A stretch of DNA of 9,181 nt from contig JAAYZL010000216.1 in assembly GCA_012514855.1 (NCBI GenBank), forward strand, positions 1 to 9,181. The letters are read 5' to 3'. Under the pieces are notes generated by a model, which saw only the letters and a program-made list of their open reading frames with translations, was not told where the DNA came from and made no database searches. Source of the DNA: Clostridiales bacterium (lineage in GTDB: Bacteria; Bacillota_A; Clostridia; Christensenellales; Aristaeellaceae). Below are positions 1 through 4,588 of the stretch, piece by piece. A program made the translations under genes and the position numbers. Positions within the stretch are counted from its first letter, which is position 1; each line of letters starts with the position of its first letter.

Positions 1-209
1 GCCGGGTCGACGATCTCGACGCCCGGAAGCGGCGCGCCGTCCGCGACCTCCCGGACCTTCTCCGGATTCCCCAGAAGCGTCAATTTCGCAAGCCCCTCCG
101 AGGCGATGATCGAGGCGGCGCGCACGTTGCGAACCTCCTCGCCCTCGGGAAGCACGATGTGCCGTACGTCGGCCTTCGCCTTTGCCTTGATCCTGTCGAT
201 AAGCGCCAT
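1..209 (-). CDS. pta: Phosphate acetyltransferase, N-terminal part (runs off the left edge)
   Basis: Pta converts acetyl-CoA and phosphate to acetyl phosphate and CoA in the cytoplasm; with acetate kinase it makes ATP during acetate fermentation. Only 69 complete codons lie in the window. The product begins MALIDRIKAKAKADVRHIVL and continues with PEGEE (residues 21-25), RNVRAA and a later GLAKLTLLGNPEKV. This follows the usual Pta N-terminus: a helix, the strand ending in LPEGEE, an R-x-x-R-A-A segment and a TLLGN strand. The start is fixed by GGAGGGA a few bases upstream. A strong promoter sits just upstream in the gap after tadA, so it need not depend on tadA transcription. Phosphate butyryltransferase belongs to the same superfamily, but the match to Pta is closer. 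The active-site domain lies outside the window. Confidence 0.85.
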   Translation of the reverse strand, partial: MALIDRIKAKAKADVRHIVLPEGEEVRNVRAASIIASEGLAKLTLLGNPEKVREVADGAPLPGVEIVDP

Positions 210-242
210 GAACGTCCCTCCATGCCGAAATAAATTTTCCCA

Positions 243-278
243 TCTACCTATTATACGGCATAAACGCCGCTTTGAAAA
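243..278 (-). promoter_or_regulatory. Promoter for pta
   Basis: On the minus strand a consensus -10 TATAAT (250-255) lies 17 bases from TTTTCA (273-278), which matches 4 of 6 positions of a sigma-A -35. Transcription should start near 243-244, giving a leader of about 35 bases before the pta start at 209. The spacer holds a weak CGGC/GCCG hairpin (256-269) that is too short to be a terminator. tadA read-through into pta is therefore possible as well. Confidence 0.7.
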
Positions 279-294
279 GGCATATTTGTAAACT

Positions 295-741
295 TTAGCG
301 CCTCGCGGCGTCAAAAAACCGCATAAGAAGCGCCCGGCACTCGGCCTCGAGCACGCCGCCGTCTATCCTGCAGAAGTGGACGAACGCCGGGTCCTCGGGA
401 ATCCTGTAGACGCTGCCCGCGCAGCCCTGCTTATCGTCGTACGCGCCGAAGATCAGCCGGGAGATCCGCGCCTGCGAGATCGCCCCGGCGCACATCGGGC
501 AGGGCTCGAGCGTCGCGTACAGCGCGCAGTCCGGGAGCCGCCAGTCCCCGAGTTTTTCCGCGGCCTCGCGGATCGCGAGTATCTCCGCGTGCGCGGTGGG
601 GTCATGAAGCTCCTCGCGGCGGTTGCGCGCGCGGGAAAGGATCTCGCCGCCCCGGACGATTAAGCAGCCGACCGGGGTTTCGCCGGCGGAAAGCGCTTCC
701 TCGGCCTCCGCAAGCGCCGCGCGCATGAAGAACTCGTCCAT
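295..741 (-). CDS. tadA: tRNA-specific adenosine-34 deaminase TadA
   Basis: TadA deaminates adenosine to inosine at the wobble position of tRNA-Arg(ACG), an essential step for decoding CGN codons. It is a cytoplasmic, zinc-dependent homodimer. The 148-residue product has the full cytidine/deoxycytidylate deaminase signature: HAE at 51-53 (zinc ligand H51, proton shuttle E53) and PCPMC at 80-84 (zinc ligands C81 and C84). The family motifs TPVGC, RN..E and the A-I-x-x-A-R stretch after the second zinc motif are also present, and the length is normal. I chose the ATG at 741 because GGAGG lies 7 bases upstream; an in-frame GTG at 747 would overlap that site. In many Firmicutes tadA is followed by the SRP RNA gene and dnaX; here it is followed by pta. 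A promoter 185 bases upstream implies a long leader. Confidence 0.93.
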   Translation of the reverse strand: MDEFFMRAALAEAEEALSAGETPVGCLIVRGGEILSRARNRREELHDPTAHAEILAIREAAEKLGDWRLPDCALYATLEPCPMCAGAISQARISRLIFGAYDDKQGCAGSVYRIPEDPAFVHFCRIDGGVLEAECRALLMRFFDAARR

Positions 742-791
742 CCGCACCCCTCCCCGTATAAGATACGAACTCTAAACATCAAGGCATCGTC

Positions 792-896
792 GCGGCGGCC
801 CTTTTCCCGCCCCGCTATGTCGCTCTCCGCTCAACGCAGGTCCCGGGGGCTACGCCCCGCTCCGGCTCCTTGCGGGGCAGAAAAATTCCTCGCCGC
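792..896 (-). promoter_or_regulatory. Candidate structured RNA leader upstream of tadA
   Basis: Complementary blocks could close this segment: CGCCGC (891-896) with GCGGCG (792-797). Inside, GCCCCGC (854-860) pairs perfectly with GCGGGGC (872-878) across an 11-base loop. A rival stem pairs GGGGC (846-850) with GCCCC (854-858). A second GCCCCGC copy (809-815) could also compete for 872-878. If the minus-strand promoter at 925-953 is used, this would lie in the tadA leader. It matches no riboswitch or RNA family I can name. In such GC-rich DNA some pairing is expected by chance. It could also be a copy of an intergenic repeat family. Confidence 0.3.
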
Positions 897-917
897 TTTG
901 GACGCATTTCTATTTTT

Positions 918-953
918 TATTCGTATTATACCCGATTCTGGAAATTTCCGCAA
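918..953 (-). promoter_or_regulatory. Minus-strand promoter toward tadA, with palindrome in the spacer
   Basis: A perfect TATAAT (925-930, minus strand) is 17 bases from TTGCGG (948-953), a weak -35 match (TTG conserved). The start point would be near 918, giving tadA a leader of about 177 bases. The perfect palindrome GGAAATTTCC (940-949) lies between and partly over these elements. It is enclosed by the inverted repeat CCCGATT (931-937) / AATCGGG (956-962). This placement would suit a repressor operator. Confidence 0.55.
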
Positions 954-1022
954 CAAATCGGGCGGGTTGATTAGAACTTGATGAAGGTTTGCGATATCGG
1001 TTCTATTTTCATAACCAACCGC

Positions 1023-1051
1023 TTGACAGCGCGCGCGCTTTGGTATACATT
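1023..1051 (+). promoter_or_regulatory. Promoter of the zinc-ribbon/DUF5685/J-protein operon
   Basis: A consensus -35 TTGACA (1023-1028) is followed after 17 bases by TACATT (1046-1051, 4 of 6 matches). An overlapping alternative TATACA (1044-1049) has a 15-base spacer. The predicted start point near 1058 leaves a leader of about 20 bases before the ATG at 1078. The only ribosome-binding-like sequence there is AAAGGA, about 10 bases from the start. Confidence 0.65.
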
Positions 1052-1077
1052 GTGTTGGACGAAAGGACGAGTGTCAG

Positions 1078-1485
1078 ATGTTTCAAAAATTCCGGTACGC
1101 GTTCGCGCGGTTCATGCAGGGCAGGCACGGCTACGACCAGCTTTCGCGGTTCATGCTGTGGGTCGCTCTCGCGTTTTACGCCCTGGGGATGTTCCGGCCG
1201 ATCTGGTTCATGGGGTACGTCGGGCTCGCGATCTTGATTTTGAGCCTTCTGCGCGTGTTTTCGAAAAACGTGTCGCGGAGGGTCTCGGAAAACGCCAAGT
1301 ACCTGCAGATTTCGGCAAGGATTCGCACCGGCGTCCCGCAGGCGCGCGCCCGCTTCAAGAACCGCCGGGAGTACAAGTATTTCCGCTGCCCGAAGTGCCG
1401 CGCGTGGCTGAAGCTGAAGCGCGGCTCGGGCGAGGGCACGCTGACCTGCGGAAGCTGCAAGCACGCGTTCAAGGTAAAGGCGTAG
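1078..1485 (+). CDS. Small membrane protein with C-terminal zinc ribbon
   Basis: The 135-residue product has a basic, aromatic N-terminus and two hydrophobic stretches (about 25-39 and 43-61) separated by a short RPIW-containing turn. This predicts a membrane hairpin with both ends on the same side. A basic linker (62-100) leads to a C-terminal zinc ribbon with CPKC (104-107) and CGSC (124-127), spaced as in rubredoxin-like ribbons. I infer that the ribbon faces the cytoplasm, because of the positive flanks and the cytoplasmic partners downstream. Proteins of this type are known in Clostridia only as uncharacterised zinc-ribbon proteins. Its TAG stop directly touches the ATG of the next gene, which suggests translational coupling and a joint role. 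The start follows a good promoter; the ribosome binding site (AAAGGA) is weak. Molecular function is unknown. Confidence 0.8.
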   Translation: MFQKFRYAFARFMQGRHGYDQLSRFMLWVALAFYALGMFRPIWFMGYVGLAILILSLLRVFSKNVSRRVSENAKYLQISARIRTGVPQARARFKNRREYKYFRCPKCRAWLKLKRGSGEGTLTCGSCKHAFKVKA

Positions 1486-2316
1486 ATGTTCGGCTACGTG
1501 ATGGCGAACCGGGACGCGCTTTCGGAAGCCGAGCGCGAGCGGTTTCAGGCGCTCTACTGCGGGCTGTGCCGCGCGCTTCGCACGCGCCACGGGCTGCGCG
1601 GGCAGATGACGCTGAGCTTCGACATGACGTTTCTGCTGACGGTGCTGAACTCGCTCTACGAGCCGATCGAGAAGCGCGGCACGGAGCGCTGCTGGATGCG
1701 CCCCGGCAAGCGGCACGCCTACGTGCTGACGATGTTCTCCGACTACGCGGCGGACATGAACGTCGCGCTCGCGTACCACAAGTTCCGGGACGACTGGGCG
1801 GACGACCGCAACCTCGTCCGGCGCACGGAGGCGGGGCTGCTGAAAAACCGCTACCGCCGGGTCGAGCTGCTCTACCCCGAAAAGTGCGCGGCGATCGAAA
1901 AGGGCATCCGGGCGCTCTCGGAGATCGAAAAGCGCCGCGGCGGGGGCGTCGACGCCCCGGCGAACTGCTTCGGCGCGCTGCTGGGCGAGCTGTTCTGCTA
2001 CCGGGACGACCAATGGGCGGAGACGCTTCGCGAAATGGGTTCGGAGCTCGGCAGATTCATCTACGTGATGGACGCCTACGACGACCTCGAGGACGACCGC
2101 AGGAAGGGCGCGTACAACCCGCTCTCGGAGCTGAACGGCGAGGCGTTCGAGGAGGTCGTGCGCGCGGCGCTTGAGATGCTGATCGCCGGGTGCACGCGCG
2201 CGTTTGAGAAGCTGCCGCTCGTCGAGGACGTCGAAATCCTGCGCAACATACTCTACTCGGGCGTGTGGACGGGGTATCTTTCCATACAGGCGAGGCGGAA
2301 GGGAGAGGCAAGATGA
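1486..2316 (+). CDS. DUF5685-type protein of unknown function
   Basis: The 276-residue product begins [12 protein letters not shown] and has YCGLC at 24-28, then a conserved-looking [18 protein letters not shown] segment (43-60). This pattern I recognise, from memory, as the DUF5685 family of Clostridia. It looks almost wholly helical, with no signal peptide or clear membrane helix. Two acidic motifs stand out: KFRDDWADD (99-107) and DAYDDLEDD (196-204), the latter followed by RRKGAYNPL. Their spacing recalls the paired Asp-rich metal-binding motifs of isoprenoid synthases, but that is my inference and no family assignment supports it. Cysteines at 25, 28, 69, 134, 161, 171 and 236 might bind metal. 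The start abuts the previous stop, and the TGA stop overlaps the next start (ATGA), so all three genes should be translated together. Confidence 0.82.
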   Translation: MFGYVMANRDALSEAERERFQALYCGLCRALRTRHGLRGQMTLSFDMTFLLTVLNSLYEPIEKRGTERCWMRPGKRHAYVLTMFSDYAADMNVALAYHKFRDDWADDRNLVRRTEAGLLKNRYRRVELLYPEKCAAIEKGIRALSEIEKRRGGGVDAPANCFGALLGELFCYRDDQWAETLREMGSELGRFIYVMDAYDDLEDDRRKGAYNPLSELNGEAFEEVVRAALEMLIAGCTRAFEKLPLVEDVEILRNILYSGVWTGYLSIQARRKGEAR

Positions 2317-2984
2317 TACAGGACCCCTACCGGGTACTCGGGCTCTCTCCGAACGCGTCCGACGACGAGGTCAAGGCCGCATACCGCAAGCTCGCAAAGC
2401 AGTACCACCCGGACCTGCACGGCGGCTCGGCCGAGGCCGAGGCCAGAATGAAGGAGATCAACGCCGCCTATTCGCAGATCATGAACCGCTCGACCGCCGG
2501 AAATTCCGGCCCCGGAAGCTCCGGCTCCGCCGGCGGCTATGGGCGGCAGGGGTACGGCGGCGCCGGCAATTATGGTTGGGAGAACTGGGGCGGCTGGTGG
2601 GGACAGCAGACCGCGCAGGAGAGCCCGCAGATGCAAGCCGCGCGCAACTTCATCAACGCCGGCCGCTATCAGGAGGCGCTGAACGTGCTCGAGGCCATCC
2701 AGGACCGCGGCGCGCGCTGGTATTACTACGCGGCGGCGGCGAACAGCGGGCTCGGCAACAGCATCGCGGCGCTCAACTACGCGCGGCAGGCGGTCAGCAT
2801 GGACCCGACGAACCTCGAGTACCGGCAGTTTCTGCACCAGCTCGAGTACGCGGGCCAGAGCTACCGGGCCGCCGGCAAGCGCTACGGCGCGCCGAATCTG
2901 AACAGCGCCTGCACGTGGCTGTGCCTGTCGCAGCTTCTGCTCTCCTGCTGCTGCGGGTCGCGCGGGTATTACTTCTGCTGCTGA
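2313..2984 (+). CDS. J-domain (DnaJ-like) protein with TPR-like region and Cys-rich tail
   Basis: J-proteins stimulate the ATPase of DnaK/Hsp70 and bring clients to it. The 223-residue product has an N-terminal J domain (about 3-58) with intact HPD at 32-34 and flanking [12 protein letters not shown] Gly/Ser/Tyr/Trp-rich linker follows (60-98). A helical segment (105-178; [19 protein letters not shown], then [22 protein letters not shown]) resembles two TPR-type helix pairs. The last 25 residues are hydrophobic and hold seven cysteines, including CCC (212-214) and a terminal CC. There is no DnaJ zinc-finger or client-binding domain, so this is a specialised class C J-protein. I start it at 2313, where ATGA overlaps the upstream stop behind a GGGAGA-type site; an ATG at 2265 in the same frame has no such support. 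The tail could be a lipidation or metal site, or a membrane anchor. Confidence 0.88.
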   Translation: MIQDPYRVLGLSPNASDDEVKAAYRKLAKQYHPDLHGGSAEAEARMKEINAAYSQIMNRSTAGNSGPGSSGSAGGYGRQGYGGAGNYGWENWGGWWGQQTAQESPQMQAARNFINAGRYQEALNVLEAIQDRGARWYYYAAAANSGLGNSIAALNYARQAVSMDPTNLEYRQFLHQLEYAGQSYRAAGKRYGAPNLNSACTWLCLSQLLLSCCCGSRGYYFCC

Positions 2985-3075
2985 AAATGAGAGAACAGAA
3001 AAACCGAGGGTTTTGCGTGTCGGCGGGCGGAGGTACGGTACCGCACGCCGGCGATCGATAAGGGAGGACGGACGG
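2985..3075 (+). other. Gap between J-protein and HD genes with two small hairpins
   Basis: The 91-base gap holds AAAACC/GGTTTT (3000-3014, 3-base loop) and an imperfect GC-rich stem. The stem pairs CGGCG (3021-3025) with CGCCG (3046-3050) around the inverted repeat GGTAC-G-GTACC (3032-3042). Neither is followed by a T-run, so I do not call a terminator. No convincing promoter is visible, so the HD gene is probably read through from the operon, perhaps with partial attenuation or RNA processing. Confidence 0.4.
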
Positions 3076-3630
3076 ATGTACACCAGAGACGACGCATGGA
3101 AGCTGCTCACCGAGTACAACGAAGGGGAATTCCACCTGAAGCACGCGCGGGTCGTCGAGGACGTGATGCGCTGGTACGCCGTTCGCTTGGGCTACGGCGG
3201 CGAGGCGGACTTCTGGGCGACGGTCGGGCTTCTGCACGACATCGATTTTGAAAAATTCCCGGACGAGCACTGCAAAAAGGCGGGGGAAATCCTCCGCGCG
3301 CGCGGCTGGGACGAGAAGCTCGTCCGCGCGGTCGTGAGCCACGGCTACGGGATCGCCGCGGGCGTCAAGCCCGAGCACGAAATGGAAAAGGTGCTGTTCG
3401 CCGCGGACGAATTGACCGGATTGATCGGCGCGGCGGCGGTCATGCGCCCGTCCAAAAGCGTCCAGGACCTCGAGGTGGGCTCCGTCAAAAAAAAGTTCAA
3501 GGACAAAAAATTCGCCGCCGGCTGCTCCCGCGACGTGATCCTGCAGGGGGCGGAGATGCTCAACTGGACGCTCGACGAGCTGATCGAAAGGACGATACTC
3601 GCGATGCGGGAGAGCGAAGCCGTCGATTGA
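3076..3630 (+). CDS. HD-domain hydrolase
   Basis: HD proteins are metal-dependent phosphohydrolases acting on nucleotides or phosphodiesters. The 184-residue product has the ligand set H23, H54-D55 (GLLHDID), H89 (SHGYG) and D111 (AADELTG), so the active site looks complete. The segment after the HD core is unusual: PSKSV (125-129), then a Lys-rich stretch (138-145, KKKFKDKK) running into FAAGCSRDVI with Cys150. I recall this block as strongly conserved in clostridial relatives (COG2316-like predicted HD hydrolases), which suggests a specific substrate or partner. The substrate is not known. The start at 3076 follows GGGAGG by about 8 bases; longer in-frame upstream versions have no ribosome binding site. 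It is the last gene before a strong terminator and is probably co-transcribed with the J-protein gene 91 bases upstream. It may be only a passenger there. Confidence 0.87.
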   Translation: MYTRDDAWKLLTEYNEGEFHLKHARVVEDVMRWYAVRLGYGGEADFWATVGLLHDIDFEKFPDEHCKKAGEILRARGWDEKLVRAVVSHGYGIAAGVKPEHEMEKVLFAADELTGLIGAAAVMRPSKSVQDLEVGSVKKKFKDKKFAAGCSRDVILQGAEMLNWTLDELIERTILAMRESEAVD

Positions 3631-3636
3631 TCGCAT

Positions 3637-3686
3637 AAAAATACGAAGCGGCCGCGCGGATCAAACGCGCGGCCGCCTCGCATTTT
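3637..3686. terminator. Bidirectional rho-independent terminator
   Basis: GCGGCCGCGCG (3648-3658) and CGCGCGGCCGC (3666-3676) form a perfect 11-base stem with a 7-base loop. TTTTT (3682-3686) follows on the plus strand, and AAAAA (3637-3641) precedes it, giving a T-run on the minus strand. It sits between the convergent ends of the HD gene (3630) and the Myb-like gene (3691) and can serve both. Confidence 0.93.
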
Positions 3687-3690
3687 TCTG

Positions 3691-4440
3691 TCATTCGACC
3701 GGCAGATATGCCTCCAGCGCCCCGACCCTCTCCGCGAGCAGCTCGCAGAACTCCGGCAGCGCCTTCGAGCGCTCGTCCTCGGGGGTCGCGAGGAACAGCT
3801 TCGCCTCGTCGACGACCCGCTGCGCCGCGTCGATCAGATCGCTCGAGCCGCCGGAATCGCGCATGCCGAGCAGGTGCCTCGTCAGGGTGTCGAGAGCGCG
3901 CGCGAGCTCCGCGTCGCCCATGCGCCGGGCCTCGTCGACGAGACCCTGGCAGGCCGCCGACATGTCGGGGCGGATGCGGTGGTTGACCTGCGGCTGATCG
4001 CAGAGTATCCCCCGCGCGTTCAGCCGCTCGACCATGTGGCGGACGTAGTCGGGCCGGCTCTTGATGATCGACCGGTACTTGTTCTGGTAGCGCAGCATCA
4101 GGCTGTGGTCGCCGCCGGAGAGCTTCTGCAGACAGGAGCGCACGCTCTGCCCCTGCGAGCGGGCGGTCAGCACCTGCTCCATCAGCCAGTCGACCTCCTG
4201 CTGTGTAAACGGCACGAAGCGCGCCGTGCGCTCCTGGCCGCCCTCCCTCTTCTGTACCTGCGCATAATAGTAATTCCGTATGCTGTTGGGGCGGCGACCC
4301 GTCTTTTCGGCAATGCGCTCGAATACGGCCTTCAGGGGAAGGCCCTGCTGCTGTGCCTCGTCCGCCGTTTCCCAGAGGAGATTGTTCTCAAATTCGTTCC
4401 AGCCCGTACGTCTTCCCGTGCGAGAAACCGCCTGTTCCAT
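3691..4440 (-). CDS. Myb/SANT-like DNA-binding protein (RsfA/YlbO-like)
   Basis: The 249-residue product begins with a Myb-like helix-turn-helix (about 10-62): tryptophans W14 and W23 are spaced as in Myb repeats, and a probable recognition helix spans about 50-61 (RPNSIRNYYYAQ). A second similar unit follows (about 76-132; FTQQEVDWLMEQV, then HSLMLRYQNKYRSI). The rest (about 155-248) is helical, perhaps for dimerisation or ligand binding. The nearest named relatives I know are RsfA and YlbO of Bacillus, regulators of prespore gene expression, so a sporulation or developmental role is possible but not shown. GGAGGGG six bases before the ATG at 4440 fixes the start; an in-frame ATG at 4512 would sit upstream of this site and across the promoter. 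It is divergent from the MreB-like gene and ends at the shared bidirectional terminator. Confidence 0.78.
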   Translation of the reverse strand: MEQAVSRTGRRTGWNEFENNLLWETADEAQQQGLPLKAVFERIAEKTGRRPNSIRNYYYAQVQKREGGQERTARFVPFTQQEVDWLMEQVLTARSQGQSVRSCLQKLSGGDHSLMLRYQNKYRSIIKSRPDYVRHMVERLNARGILCDQPQVNHRIRPDMSAACQGLVDEARRMGDAELARALDTLTRHLLGMRDSGGSSDLIDAAQRVVDEAKLFLATPEDERSKALPEFCELLAERVGALEAYLPVE

Positions 4441-4494
4441 ATATTTCCCCTCCAAACTGCTTGCTGATACAGAGTATGCACGAACTATGACGGC

Positions 4495-4523
4495 AATATA
4501 CTGATTCGGCAAAATCCTGGAAA
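4495..4523 (-). promoter_or_regulatory. Probable promoter of the Myb-like gene
   Basis: On the minus strand TATATT (4495-4500, 5 of 6 matches to -10) is 17 bases from TTTCCA (4518-4523, 4 of 6 matches to -35). The start point near 4488 would give a leader of about 48 bases carrying the GGAGGGG ribosome binding site. Confidence 0.5.
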
Positions 4524-4537
4524 TATTTTTGCGCGGC

Positions 4538-4567
4538 CGCCCGGAGGCGCCGGGCGTATGCTATAAT
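4538..4567 (+). promoter_or_regulatory. Extended -10 promoter of the MreB-like gene with adjacent GC inverted repeat
   Basis: TGCTATAAT (4559-4567) is a consensus extended -10 element. There is no recognisable -35 box. Its place is taken by a perfect inverted repeat, CGCCCGG (4538-4544) and CCGGGCG (4550-4556). The start point near 4574 leaves a very short leader with GGGAGG (4576-4581) seven bases before the ATG at 4589. A promoter lacking a -35 and carrying an inverted repeat at that place may depend on a bound regulator; the divergent Myb-like protein is one candidate, by inference. Confidence 0.65.
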
Positions 4568-4588
4568 TGTCAGACGGGAGGGATGAAC

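Larger units (their letters stand above)
742..1077. other. Divergent intergenic region with GC-rich fold and AT-rich promoter island
   Basis: This 336-base spacer separates tadA (minus) from the zinc-ribbon operon (plus). I see no convincing gene in it. The half next to tadA (about 790-897) is GC-rich and full of complementary blocks. The other half (about 898-1020) is AT-rich and holds the promoter signals. Just upstream of the plus-strand -35 box, TAGAAC (972-977) and GTTCTA (1000-1005) form an inverted repeat, flanked by GGTT (965-968) and AACC (1013-1016). This is a possible but untested operator. Reading frames that cross this spacer into the next gene lack a ribosome binding site and have shadow-type composition. 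Confidence 0.7.

Noticed and set aside
742..780. A second tadA promoter close to the start (TTGATG and TATACG-like boxes)
   Set aside because: Matches are weak and the start point would fall within or after the ribosome binding site.
854..878. Rho-independent terminator at the GCCCCGC/GCGGGGC hairpin
   Set aside because: No T-run follows the stem on either strand in the direction needed; on the minus strand the T-run precedes the stem.
780..905. SRP (4.5S/6S) RNA gene next to tadA
   Set aside because: The typical tadA-ffs linkage prompted a check, but the GGAAGGGAGCAGC-like core and the GNRA tetraloop hairpin are absent on both strands.
1009..2013. Long minus-strand frame (334 codons) antisense to the same genes
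   Set aside because: Low-complexity Arg/Ala/Val/Leu composition, no motif, no ribosome binding site; a mirror of strong third-position GC bias on the plus strand.
978..2174. Long plus-strand reading frame (398 codons) across the zinc-ribbon and DUF5685 genes
   Set aside because: It lies out of frame with two well-supported genes, is Arg/Ala/Pro-rich as expected of GC-rich shadow frames, and has no ribosome binding site or recognisable domain.
2999..3050. Terminator between the J-protein and HD genes
   Set aside because: Two small hairpins are present but none is followed by a T-run, and the stems are short or imperfect.
2253..3119. Minus-strand frame antisense to the J-protein
   Set aside because: No motif and shadow-type composition; the plus strand carries an intact HPD J domain.
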